Notes under the pieces: generated by a model
The model's database searches: none
Told to the model about the DNA's origin: nothing
What the model saw: only the letters and a program-made list of their open reading frames with translations
Shown: positions 47,460 through 59,842 of the stretch, piece after piece
Numbering within the stretch: position 1 is the stretch's first letter
Layout of the letters: every line of letters begins with the position of its first letter
Source: Beta vulgaris subsp. vulgaris
Lineage: Eukaryota > Streptophyta > Magnoliopsida > Caryophyllales > Amaranthaceae
Direction of reading: 5' to 3'
DNA length: 64,000 nt
Assembly (NCBI RefSeq): GCF_026745355.1
Contig: NC_079208.1
Location: 48,659,510-48,723,509, forward strand
Translations under genes and position numbers: made by a program

Positions 47460-50400
47460 ATGGTACCTGGGATTGATAGTGGCAGCCCACTGTACCTCCA
47501 TCCATCAGATGGAAGTAATTCCATACTGGTTGAGAAACTTCAGGGGTCAGGAAATTACAGGTCATGGAAGAGATCCTTGGAAATAGGTTTAGCTTCGAAA
47601 AGGAAGCTTGGATTTGTCACTGGAACAGTGAAGAGAGATGAAAGTGATGCTGTGAAGCAGGAAGCCTGGGATACATGCAATAATATGGTTATATCCTGGA
47701 TACTTGGAAGTGTGAGTGAGCCTATCAAGAAATCTGTGATGTTTCTGAATAGCTCTTGTGAAATATGGAAGCAACTTGAAAAAAGGTATGCTGTAACAAA
47801 TGGATCTAGGAAGTACAAGATCAGTAAGGAGGTCTATGAGACTAAGTAAGGGGGGAGATCTGTAACAGACTACTACACTGAGATGAGAGGGTTATGGGAG
47901 GAACTTGAATCTCTTAGCTGCTTGCCACCCATAACAACTCTCAACCCAGAGATAAATGCTTTTGTGAAGGCTCTGAGTGAGCAGCAAGAAGAGCAGAGGT
48001 TGTTTCAACTTCTCAATGGCCTTGATGAAGGATATAATGTGCAAAGGAGTCATCTCCTTATGATGAGTCCTTTACCTTCTGTAGATGTGGCCTGCAGTTA
48101 CTTGCATCAAGAAGAGAGTCAAAAGGAGGTCCTGAAGCCTGTGAAAGAGGAAAGTGATGCTACTGCAATGCTCAGTAAAAGCAGTGATCCCATCTGTGCC
48201 GAGTGTGGTAAGATAGGGCACACTAGAGAGAAATGTTGGAGGATCATAGGTTACCCCAACAAGCATCCTAGGGCCCAGAAGGAAGGAAAAGAAAAAAGGA
48301 GGGATGCTTGGAATAACACAAGGGGAGGTAGATGGAACAGAGGAGGAAGATACAACAGAGGAGGCAGGAGTGCTGCGCATGTTAAAAGCAACATAGAGGG
48401 ACCTTCATCTAGCAGCAGCACCACAATCACTGCTCAACAGCTTGAGCAGCTGATGAAGCTTCTTCCTACTCCATCAAAAGCTCCAGGATCTGACACCGAG
48501 GAAGAAATGGACTACTCTTATGCTGGCATGGTCAGCTGTAACTTGGCTGATTCAGTGAAAGAAGAATGGATCATTGACTCAGGGGCATCAGACCATATGA
48601 CTGGATGCCTGAGTATGCTTAAGAATCAAGGAGAAATGAGCAAGAAGCAAAAAATTAATCTTCCTACTGGTGAAACCACAGTGATCACTCACACAGGAGA
48701 TGCTGAATTAGCAAATGGTTTGAAGCTGAAAAATGTGTTGTACATACCCACATTTAAGTACAACTTGCTTTCTGTTCAAAAATTGACAGTTGATAAAGGA
48801 TGCAAAGTTGACTTTCATCCTGAATATTGCATAATTCAAGAAAAAGATGGGAAAGTTCTTGGTGTGGGCAAAGCTGTTCATGGGCTGTATTATATGATAA
48901 ACAAGCCTATAGAAGAACTTGTGAAGTCTTGGAAGAAAAGAACTGATGTGAGCACAAGGGTGAACAACAGCTATCAAGAGAGAGGAATGCAAGCTATGAA
49001 TGCAGAAGGGAAAGTGAGAATTCCAGACACAATCAATGATGTGCCAAATGTATCAGCCACCACCTTGTGGCACTGGAGACTTGAGCATGCACCTCTTCAA
49101 AGAATCAGCAAGATTGCACAGTTGAAGGGATTCAAGCATGATAACAATGAAGTGTGCATTACCTGCCCTCTTGCAAGGTTCACCAAGCTGCCATACAAAC
49201 TCAGTGAATCAAGAGCATCAAGAAAGCTTGAATTGATCCACATAGACATTTGGGGTCCATACAAAATGGCCACTCGTCACAATCAAAGGTATTTTCTGAC
49301 TATAGTTGATGACTATAGCAAAGTTACATGGGTGAATTTATTGAAGCAAAAATCAAATGCCTTTGAAGCTATACAAAACTTTGTTCATATGTGTGACACT
49401 CAGTTTGAGAAGAAAGTGAAAGTAATTAGGAGTGACAATGCCTTGGAATTTGATGATAAACAGTGTCAACCTTTCTTTGCTAAGCTTGGAATTGTGCACC
49501 AAACCAGCTGTGTTGATAGACCTGAACAAAATGGGAGAGTGGAGAGAAAGCACAGAAACATTTTGGAGATGGCAAGAGCACTGAGATTCCAAAGTGGTCT
49601 TCCTCTGCAGTTCTGGGGAGACTGTGTATTATGTGCTGTTCACATCACTAATAGACTGCCCAACTCAGTTCTAAGCCACAAAACTCCCTATGAGGTACTC
49701 CATAACATCTCTCCTGCTTACAATCACTTGAAACCTTTTGGTTGTCTAGCTCTTGTTTATAATCCTACTAGGGTGAAAGATAAGTTTAATAATAAAGCTG
49801 TGCCATGTGTCTTTCTTGGTTACCCTTACACACAAAAAGGATATAAATTCTTGAACTTAACTAACAACACTACCTTTGTAAGCAGAGATGTTAAGTTTTA
49901 TGAAACAATTTTTCCCTATAAATTGTTTAGTCACACTGATGTATTGCAAGAAGAGCAGTGTGTGCAAAATAGATGTGTTGATACTGAAGAAGAGACAGAG
50001 GGAGTGACAGAACAAGGAGGTGAGGTTCAGCCTGAAGTAGGTGAACCTGCAGTAGGAGGACATGATGAACCTATAGCAGTAAGGAGGTCATCTAGAACCC
50101 ACAAAACCCCTGTGTGGCAAAAAGACTATGTAACCACTAATCTCCCACATCAGCTTCCTTCTTCCCCTACCGCCAACCTAACTTACACAAAAACTCCTCA
50201 CAAAATTAGCCCTACAACCTCCACTTACATTACACCTCAGTTCTCATGTTTTCTTTCTCAAACCTTAAACCATCATGAGCCAACCAACTTCAAAACTGCT
50301 GTTCAAGACCCTAAATGGGTAGCTGCTATGAATGATGAACTCCAGGCTTTGGAACACAACCATACCTGGACAATCACTGATCTTCCACAGGGCAAAAAGG

Positions 50401-51875
50401 CCATTGGCAGCAAGTGGTTGTACAAAATAAAGTACAAATCAGATGGTAGTGTGGATAGATTTAAGTCTAGGCTTGTTATCTTAGGTAACAAACAAAGATA
50501 TGGCATAGATTATGAGCAAACTTTTGCTCCAGTTGCTAAGATGGCAACTGTCAGATCACTTCTTGCTATTGCTTCTATAGAAGGCTGGCATCTTCACCAA
50601 ATGGATGTTAAAAATGCTTTTCTCCATGGTGAATTGCAGGAAAATGTTTACATGAAGCTTCCACCAGGCTATAAAGGTGTTGGTGACAGAATTACTCTTC
50701 ACAAGGAAGGAGATCCTCTCCCTGCCATGAAGACAACTAAAGTGTGCAAATTACAAAAGTCCTTGTATGGACTTAAGCAGGCTCCAAGGCAATGGTTTGC
50801 CAAATTGAGCACTGCCCTGAAGGAACATGGCTTTGTTCAATCAAAAGCTGATTATTCCCTATTCAGTAAATCAGATCATGACAGCTTTCTAGTGGTCTTA
50901 ATCTATGTTGATGACCTAATCCTAGCAAGCAACAACATTGCAGCCATCAATCACACCAAACACCTTCTCAACAGTCATTTTCAGATGAAGGATATGAGTA
51001 TCTTGAGGTATTTTCTGGGCATAGAAGTGGATCACTGTCCCCAGGGAATTTTTCTCTCACAGAGAAAATACATCCAAGATTTACTAGCTGAGTATCATAT
51101 GCAGAATTGTAAACCAGTTAAGCTTCCCATGGACAGTCACTCTAAACTATCTAATCTCACTGGAGATGTTCTTCCTCACTTTGAGCCCTATCAAAAGCTT
51201 GTTGGCAAGCTTATATATCTCTCCTTGACCAGACCTGACATCACCTTTACTGTCCATGTGCTTAGTAGATACATGCATCAACCCACCAGTCAACATATGC
51301 AAGCTGCTAAGAGGGTCCTTCGATATTTAGCTGGGTCCCTAAGTCAAGGTATCCTACTGGCTAACAAGTCAAGTGCTCAGTTGCAAGCCTTCTGTGATAG
51401 TGACTGGGGAGGCTGTGCAAGCACCAGAAGGTCCACTTCAGGATACTGTATACTTCTCGGCTCCTCTCCCATTTCATGGAAATCCAAAAGGCAAACTGTG
51501 GTTGCAAGAAGCAGTGCTGAAGCTGAATATAGGTCTATGGCACTTACTATCTGTGAAGTCATGTGGCTTCACCAGCTTCTCAAGGATCTTGGTGTGAAGA
51601 GGATGGGTCAGACCTTAGTATTTTGTGACAATCAGGCTGCCTTAGCCATTGCTTCTAATCCTGTCCATCATGAAAAGACCAAACATGTGGACATAGATTG
51701 TCACTTCATTCGAGACAAAGCAACAGAAGGTATTGTGGCACCTACCTACATTCCTACTAAGCATCAGCTAGCAGATGTTTTCACCAAGCTGCTACCCACA
51801 AATCAGCATACTTATCTTCTATCCAAGCTGGGAGTTCAGTCTAATCCTTCCTCTCAGCTTGAGGGGGAGTGTTGA
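47460..51875 (+). pseudogene. Copia gag-pol polyprotein, one internal stop
   Basis: 1472 codons in one frame. The only break is TAA at 47847-47849, in gag after SKEVYETK. Order: gag with zinc knuckle CAECGKIGHTREKC, aspartic protease WIIDSGASDHMTG, pre-integrase LWHWRLEHAP, integrase (ELIHIDIWGPYK, DDYSKVTWV, ERKHRNILEMARA), reverse transcriptase (MDVKNAFLHGEL, catalytic LIYVDDLILAS), RNase H (AFCDSDWGGC, SSAEAEYRSM, TKHVDIDCHF). The integrase-before-RT order is Copia. The terminal TGA (51873-51875) lies inside the first six bases of the 3' LTR. The stop should abolish full-length protein unless read through. Confidence 0.93.
51861..51869 (+). other. Copia polypurine tract
   Basis: GAGGGGGAG lies directly before the 3' LTR, where plus-strand DNA synthesis is primed. 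Confidence 0.85.
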
Positions 51876-52187
51876 GATAAGGATTATTAATTTACTTTAT
51901 TAGGCTGCCTTAGTATATTTGTTTTACTCTAGAATGATTGTGCCTCCACTACTGAGTCAGTGTAATACTCTTTTGTCTGCTAGTTACTTCCTTTGTCTTC
52001 TAGCTATTTGTCTAGGTGTCCTACTATGATTGGGGCCCTATGACCTAGGGATTTGTATTCTCTGTGCCGCCTTATTTAAAGGGCTGCCTTCTCATGTATT
52101 GAAACATGAAGCACATATAATGAAATGAGAGAAACACCTGATTGAGAGATAAATATTGAATGCTGTGCTGTGACTAAAATGTCATCA
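51870..52187 (+). repeat. Copia 3' LTR
   Basis: 318 bp, identical to the 5' LTR apart from one G missing in a G-run at about 52035. Confidence 0.95.
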
Positions 52188-52440
52188 CTCTCGCGTGGCT
52201 GCTGGTGTTTTGGTGGTTGTTCTCCAGCTGACGAGTGCTAGCGAGGTGGCTTGGCCGGCGGTTTCTGGCGCCATGAGCCCCGAAAGCAGGTGGTGCGGAA
52301 CGCCATGAACCCGGGTGTGTGTGGTGATGCCGTGTGATAGTGTGGCAGGCAGTGGTGGCTTTGTGCCTACTACCATAATTGTCGTGATGTTGTTTTGCAG
52401 TTTTGCCACAAGCAGTTAATTGCTTGCAGTTTGTTAAATA

Positions 52441-52472
<32 letters not shown>

Positions 52473-53469
52473 TTCTTTGCAAAATCTGATTTTTAAAGAT
52501 TGGGCATAAATCACAATCTTTCCAATAATGCAAATCGAGTGATTGATGTTGATTAATGCCATATATAACTAAGTAATTGAATTAAAATAATAAATTTTCC
52601 TAAATAATTTCTAGCTTAAATTTGTTTAGTTTTATAATGATTATAGAAAGTTTATTTGTTTATTAATTGTTAATAAGTAAATAATTTGTGTTTAATTTGT
52701 TTTGATATTGTAAATGCTTGAATGTTTAATGTAATATGTATGATATTATATTTTGCATGTTATGACTAGTATGGCCCGAATTAGGATAGTAAATATGAGT
52801 TGCGAATTGTTATATTTGAATGTAAATTAAATACGATCTGCGACATGTTTGTGTTTTTATAACTTTAAATTTTCGTTATTTATTTAATTCAAATGATGTA
52901 ATTAAGCATGAGGATCCAAGGAGTTTCAAGGATAGTGATCCATGGAGATTCAGGGAAGATTCACGAAGATTAATTATTTCATTTCCTAATTTTAGGGGTC
53001 ATACTAGGTCATTTTAGTTATTGCTTTTATTAATTTCTTGCATTTATTTTGTTTAAATGCTTGCTTCTAAGTTTGTGATTAATTGATTCATGCTTTCACT
53101 ATTAATCGACTACATTAGTAACTTAGGTCCCCAAAAGTAATGTTGAGTTTTAATTGCTTTTCCAAACAACACCTATAAAGCCTTAGATCATGAGTAATGA
53201 GTTCTGCCAAAGCAGGGTGTTGCTCATATTTTCGGGTATAGTAGGGTAGTTTTTTGAAACTTACATGTTAATGTTTGGTTTAACTCAACAAAATAATCAA
53301 AAGATAAAGTTTTTGGTTTTGAAGCTAAGAGATAGAAGTAATTAGTTGTTAACACCTCATCAGAGGGGGCCGACATGAAAATGCTCAGGAGGCGATGCAT
53401 TAAATTCATGTACCTCTTAACGTCCCACTTGGAGACACTCCATGCGAAATCACTCAACCTAGTAAGGTA
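52188..53469. other. Unclassified DNA around the Copia insertion
   Basis: 52188-52370 continues the GC-rich block that precedes the Copia element. A run of AAAAT units follows at 52437-52468. The rest is AT-rich; 52900-53230 (GAGGATCCAAGGAGTTTCAA, CAAAGCAGGGTGTTGCTC) looks like dispersed repeat DNA. No coding frame is supported. Confidence 0.4.
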
Positions 53470-54057
53470 GAAACTTCTTCTGTTGTTCCCCAACGTAGGT
53501 CTAGTAGGACCATCATTCCGCCAAAAAGATATATAAATAGATTTTCTTTTGACCGAAAGTTCGGAAATAACGATTTTAGAATCAGAAAAACCTACTAGCT
53601 ACAAAGAAGCTTTAGATAGTCAAGACTTCGAAAGATGGCTTGAGGCTATGAAATCTGCAATGGATTCCATGTTTGAAAATCAAGTATTGGACTTGGTTGA
53701 TTTGCCTGATGGGGTAAAACCCATTGGATGCAAGATGGATTTTCAAGTTGAAAACAGACAAGGATGAAAATATACATTAGTGTTCTGGATGCAAGGCTGG
53801 TCACGAAAGATTTCAAACAAATTCATGGTATTGACTATGATGAAACCTTCTCACCAGTAGCCATACTGAAGTCCATTAGGATAATCCTTGCAATTGCTGC
53901 TTTCATGATTATATATGAAATATGGCAGATGGATGTCAAAACCACTTTCTTGCATGGATTATTGAAAGAGGATATGTACATGATGACACAACCTCAAGGT
54001 TTGAAGACCCAGAAAATCCAGGGAGGGTATGCAAGCTTAAGAAGTCCATTTATGGAC

Positions 54058-57001
54058 TGTAACACCCCGACTTTTAAGCATCACTATTAGGTTAATTAAT
54101 TACAACGATTAGCAGCGGAAGACCTTCCTAGCTTAGTCGGTGCGTCACTGCCGTACTCTCCACACAGGAAAGTACAAGGCAACATTCTTTCATATCACTA
54201 AACTTCTATAATAGTGGTAGTACTTCTAGAAATATATATATAGATAGCTTAAGCATAGCTGATGCTACGTAATCTAGTGATCATAAACTTGGATTACATA
54301 ACCGTTATAGTCGCATGAATTAACGTAATTTAATCCTCATTGCTACGTCATCCCATCTTCATATGCATACCTAAAACAGAAAAGCAAAACGTCATGAGCC
54401 GAGGCTCAGTAACATACTACTCTAACATCTTAAATTCCTTTTAATTCATTTTATTGCAAACAGGGAGAAGAGAATATAGTAAAACCATTTCATAAACATA
54501 CACTTCGAATCAGGAATTTAAAATTCATTTCCGTTCATATTATCTCCATTATCACATTTCGTTATCAGAAAACTTTCTTTGGTTACTTTGGCGAGTACAG
54601 AGAAGGCATAGCCACTGAGGATATTCATCCCCCATCAGAAGGTGGCATATAATGCCAGGCAAAGCCACCGAGGACGTTGTCCCCCATCATAAGGTGGCAT
54701 ATAACGCCATAATGTGGGTGCCACCGAGGAAGTTGTCCCCCATCAGAAGGTGGCGTTGCCGCCAGATAACAGAATGACACGTGCACGACCCATAGAACAT
54801 AGTACTGCCATTCACCATCTTTCACTTTCATTTATCATGTTTCGTTTCTTTTGAGTAATTTTTCAGAAATCATAGTAAAGTCATTTCAGAACGTCATCAA
54901 ATCATTTGCAAAGCCAAACATTTCATATCCCGCACACCACATAAAACATAGCAGAAAACATTATATAAAAGCACCATAAAACGTAGTTGGAAGGGGAGTG
55001 CGGGTGTTAGCAGTAGACGTTACCTGGAATCCTGCTTACCAACCTTGATCGTAGGGGAAGGCTTGTAATATCTCTTCCTTTTTAATCTAATAATAAATTC
55101 AGGAATTAATGAAGACTTATTAATATTTTATTCGGAATTATGAGTTTACTGATCCATTTCCATCATGTGTCCATTTTAGGAGGTGTGTAGGAGTTTTATA
55201 TATTATCGTCTTTGGTGGTTGATAAAAAGTCGTAGGCGCCCTTTCCACTTAACAACTTAGCTTCTAAGTCGTAATTGATTATTTATAGACGACGTCTTAT
55301 CATAACCATTTCGTATTTTATAATTTTAAAACGTTATAGTTTTGTTAACCTTTAATTCGAAACTTCATTCTATTTATCATAGAGTCCCTTTAAACATATT
55401 ATTCGTCATTTTATACATTAGAACATTGGTCACTAATCTTATGGTTCATGATTATACTCAATGATTTGTAATTATAAAACTCTTAATAGAACTCTTTCGT
55501 TCTTGTATATAATTATCTGCTACCTTAACATATACTAATTTAACAAGTAAACTATACTTATTTACTATTACTCTTTGGTTGATATATTATAATTATATGA
55601 AATATAATATTAAGGTTATCACATACTACATCATCATTAAGTCATAATTAAGTTCATAATAATTAATTTATAAGGGTTATACTTATACTTTATAGTGAGT
55701 TTTACTATGTGTGTGTTATTAACTAAATTAGAATAATTGACTAACCATCTCAAATATTCCATTCATTTATTAATTTAGTAAAGTAATCCTAAAACACTAA
55801 GCCCAAATAGTCCATTCATTTACTGATTAAATTAAATCAGCCCAAGTAATTAATTTATCCAACCATTATCTCAATTTGAGATAATTCTCAAAGCCCAACA
55901 AAGTATATAACATACTTAAGTAATCAGGACTTACATACTGCTTAGCTTCAACTGATGAAGCACGACAACAGAGGGCAGAGGGCTGCAGCGAACGGGGTCT
56001 GAGCTTCAGACGACTGAAGGCGCGGCGAGGCAAAAAGTCGCGTGTGGGCGGCTCGCGAGGGTGCTCAGGTGGTGTTGGGACGGTGCGCGCGGGTAGCGCA
56101 AACCAAGCAGAGGAGGGAGAGAGAATGAATTGGGCGGGAGGAGGAGCTGAGAGAGAGAAGAGTTCGGGTTGGCGGTGCGGTGGATGGTTGTTGGTTCGCG
56201 CAGAAGTAGGCGACGCTACAGGTGGTAGTGGTGATGGCGACGGTGGAGAGTGGTGGTGTTGTGGTGGTTGAACAAAAACAGAGGTGAGAGAGAGAGTTGC
56301 GAAAAACAGAGGAATTTGAGGGTGGTTTGGTTGGCGTTTTCCGGTGGTAACTCAGGAGGATTGAGTGTATTTGTTAGTGATGACTGAGTGAGGAATGGTG
56401 GTGGTTTGAGGGAACTAAACATGGCTATTTATAGCCATGGTTGTGCTCCAATTGTGCCCAGATTGAATTGATGAAATTGAATTACAAAAATGGGTTATTG
56501 GGTGATTTAGGTTGAGAAATGAATTTTTATTTGAAGATGAATTTGATTTTGTGCAAGAAACCCATTTTGGATTTAGAAATCCATGGGTGGGTTGTTTGTG
56601 AGAAGAAAACTGAAATGGATCGATGGAGAAGAACCAAGTTACTGTTTATGTTGATTAGTTTCCTTTTCCTTTTTATTTTAATTTTTCTATTATTGAATAT
56701 TTATTTATTTTTCCTTTTCTTTTCCTTTTTATTATTCTTTTCTCTTTTTCTTTTCCTTTTTATTAACCACACCAATTTGGACCCAACTTTGTAAGGTTCA
56801 AGTAATTGTTTTGTTTATTATTTGTTTTCTTATTTTAACTAAGAAATCATTTAACATAACTTGTTATTATTAGCAACTCTAGCCATACATAATATATATT
56901 ATCATTACTTGGACATAAAATAACAAAAATTTTGAGGAAAAAATTAGCCACTAATTATTATTATTTAATTTAAGTAAGTTTAAAATTTCCAGGATATTAC
57001 A
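54058..57001 (+). mobile_element. 2.9-kb LTR unit (solo LTR or non-autonomous element) inside the old Copia
   Basis: It begins TGTAACACCCCGAC, ends GGATATTACA and has a 5-bp target duplication TGGAC (54053-54057 and 57002-57006). Removing it restores the Copia RT reading SIYG/LKQAS. There is no protein domain inside. It holds a hairpin repeat (54629-54754), AT-rich DNA, a GC-rich block (55950-56270) and CT/T-rich text near 56650-56760. A single long LTR of a Gypsy-type element is the best guess. Confidence 0.75.
54629..54754. repeat. Three copies of a GTGGC hairpin repeat
   Basis: CCCCCATCAGAAGGTGGC and variants start at 54629, 54681 and 54737, spaced 52 and 56 bases. Each is paired with an upstream GCCACCGAGGA or GCCACTGAGGA, so GCCACC/GGTGGC can fold into hairpins. 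Confidence 0.75.
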
Positions 57002-57295
57002 TGGACTAAAGCAAGCATCACGAAGTTGAAACCTCATATTCGATGAGACAATCGAGAAATTTGACTTTCTCATAAATGAAGAAGAATCTTATGTACAAGA
57101 AGTTAAGTGGGAGTAGTATTAATTTTCTGGTCTTGTATGTGGATGACATACTTCTCATAGGAAATGATAAGACCATGCTTGAGTGAGTCAAAGAATGACT
57201 TAAGAATTGTTTCTCTATGAAAGACCTAGGAGAGGCAGAGTACATATTGGGAACAAAGATTTATAGAGATAGGTCGAAAAGGATGATTGGACTTA

Positions 57296-58026
57296 GGGCC
57301 TGTTCTCTTCGGCATAAAACAGCTGAACTGAACTGAACTGAACTGAACTTATCAGAGCTGAACTGAACTGAACTGAACTTATCGGAGCTGAACTGAACTG
57401 AACTGAACTTATCAGAGCTGAACTGAACTGAACTGAACTGAACTGAATTGAATTGAATTGAATTGAATTGAATTGAATTGAATTGAATTGAATTTTACAT
57501 TGAAATAAATTGAATGTAACAAATATATAAATAATATTTTAAACAAAAATAATATGAATATTAAATAATAATTATAATGATAAGTAATAATAATGAATAA
57601 TAATAATAGTAGTATTTTGAATATTTTTAAATGATAGTTATAAATAAATAATATTAATAATCATAAATTAATAATAATAATAATTAATGATAATAATGAT
57701 AATTAATAATAATTATTTTATATTATTTGTATTAATATATTAATACTTGACGATGATATATAATAACAATAATATCTAAAAGTAAATTAATATTACTATT
57801 TTAATAATTAGATTTAATAATTTAAAAATATTTAGTAATAAAAATAATGATTGGGTTGGACCGCGAAAATTACATCATAAACCGTCTTGACGATTTGATT
57901 GGTTTATGGGCTAAAAAAAGTGGGTTTATTTGTGCTTTGACCTAAACCATGTTCCTCCTAATAATAATAGTAATAATAATTAGTAAAGCTAATAAAAAAT
58001 ATATAGAAAACAACAACAACAACAAC

Positions 58027-58077
<51 letters not shown>

Positions 58078-58367
58078 TACTTAATAGTAATGATATATAT
58101 TTAAATATATAATAATAATAATAGTAATTAGTAAAATAAATTATACCAACATAATAATAATAATATTTAACAAAATGGTTATAAAAGAATAGAGCTGAAC
58201 TGAACTGAACTGAACTGATCTGAACTGAACTGAACTGAACTTATTGGAGCTGAACTGAACTGAACTGAACTTATTGGAGCTGAACTGAACTGAACTGAAC
58301 TTATTGGAGCTGAACTGAACTGAACTGAACTGAACTGAACTGAAAATAAGCTGGAGAGAACAGGCCC
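57296..58367. mobile_element. Tourist-like element with large GAACT arrays
   Basis: 1072 bp, ends GGGCCTGTTCTCTTC and GGGCCTGTTCTCTCC (reverse complement of the right end), flanked by TTA (57293-57295 and 58368-58370). Left (57327-57495) and right (58193-58345) arrays of TGAAC pentamers run in the same direction and form higher-order units of about 30 bp (GAACTTATCAGAGCT, GAACTTATTGGAGCT). Between them lie AT triplet repeats and the conserved core GATTGGGTTGGACCGCG (57850-57985). It sits in the old Copia frame. It is non-coding. Confidence 0.85.
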
Positions 58368-58560
58368 TTAGTCAAGAGACTTATATGAATAAGGTTCTTG
58401 TAAGGTTCCAGCTGGAAAACTACGATAAAGGATGTGAAAGTAAGCAAGGTTCATACTGAGGATAATATTGCAGATCCTTTGACTAAACCGCTTGCTCAAC
58501 CTAAGCATGAATGTCATGCTAGGTTTATGGGGCATAAGCATATGGGAGAATGGCTTTAGG

Positions 58561-59842
58561 TTGTTTACTTCATGTTTACAATTGTAAAACATTTAATCTT
58601 TGTTTTATCAATAAACATTCATTTCTTATATAATTGTTATTGGTTTAGTATTAAATAAAATGTCCAAATAATTTGTGTTTTCAAACAGGATTAAAAAAGG
58701 TTTTGAGAGTGGAACCCTATAAAGTGAACATAAATCACAATTTATTTAAAGTCCCTAGTCTAAATCACTAATTTGAACATAAGTGATTTATTTAAAAGAC
58801 TACTATATAATTAATTGATAGCGCAGTTCCATGGGCTATAGACATAGAAATGTCTAATTGATTATGTGGATGTATAGTTGATACATTGAGACTTAACTTA
58901 ATAAGATTCTAAAAGTAGAATCAAAGTACTATATTTAGTGGATTGTTTAGACATGAATCTAACAAATATAATTAGTTTAACTTTAACACTGTTAAACGCC
59001 GCGTCGTAAAAGGAGGTTATAAAGGCAGTGATCAGGTTGGCTAAAAACTGAGTGGGAGTTATGGTCATACAAGAGTGGATAATCCTCCTAATTAAAGAGT
59101 GTCGGCCCCTAGATGCGAGAACGGAAATTGCATGACCATGTGGAAATAAAAGAGTTAACCTTATGAGTCATCGACTCATCGATCAAGGAAAAAAAAATGA
59201 GAATAACATTGTGTTATCAAATTTGACATTAAGTGACTTAAGGAATTTAACATTGCACTCTTGTCTTCGGAAGTGGGAGATTGAAGGAATATGTCCTTTG
59301 ACATCCCGACAATTACTAAATATAAATAGGAATTATATTATGAAGATAATAAAGTTAATTATTTTAGTAATAGTATTTTCTTGCTAGAGAATAAATATGA
59401 TTAATTGATAGGACAATATTAATTGGGCCTACTACTAAAATAAATTAATCTTTTGAGGTCACACATTGTAGCACAAGTTGGACAAAGCAATTCAAATCCA
59501 TATAGGATTAGGGTTGGGCCGGTCCAAAATGGAATATGAGGAGAATTAGTTCTCTTAGCTAGCCTATGACTCTTCTATTGTATATAGGATATAATATTAC
59601 GTTTTAGGTATCAAGTTCATTAATGAGTTTCTTTTCACAAGAAAGAGAGAAGTGAAACCCTAAACTATTCCCTCTAGCTAACCAACTCCTATACCACCTA
59701 AAAGGAAGAGATCTCTTTTTTTTCGTTCTAACATACGTTGGTGTTCAACTGGTGCTCGTGGACTGGTTAGATTAGAAGACACTTGGGGCTCTCGGATCTT
59801 CAAAGCTTGCATACAACAGGGAAATCACGCTACAAAGGTTTG
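58561..59842 (+). mobile_element. Probable 3' UTR/LTR of the old Copia
   Basis: Follows the HMGEWL stop. It includes a stretch resembling Copia 3' DNA with a leader-like end (CTTGCATACAACAGGGAAATCACGC split over 59808-59832). No intact 5' LTR partner was seen to confirm it. No gene is supported. Confidence 0.4.

Larger units (their letters stand above)
46906..52187 (+). mobile_element. Complete, very young Ty1/Copia retrotransposon
   Basis: 5282 bp with 5' LTR, primer-binding site, one gag-pol frame, polypurine tract and 3' LTR. A perfect 5-bp target duplication CTCTC flanks it (46901-46905 and 52188-52192). The two LTRs differ by one G in a G-run (GGGGG versus GGGG before CCCTATGACC). Near-identical LTRs imply insertion very recently. 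A stop codon in gag is the only break in the polyprotein. Confidence 0.97.
53470..58560 (+). pseudogene. Degraded Copia polyprotein in three pieces
   Basis: Three colinear fragments of one old Copia pol gene. 53470-54057: RRSSRTIIPPKRY, then EKPTSYKEALDSQDFERWLE and an RT N-terminus with FSPVAILKSIRIILAIAAF and WQMDVKTTFLHGLLKEDMYM. 57002-57292: LKQASRSW, the catalytic FLVLYVDDILLIGND, then FSMKDLGEAEYILG. 58371-58560: the C-terminal end TEDNIADPLTKPLAQPKHE and HMGEWL. Frames shift several times and much of RNase H is missing. It is interrupted by an LTR unit (54058-57001) and a Tourist element (57296-58367). The lineage differs from the young Copia at 46906. Confidence 0.85.
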
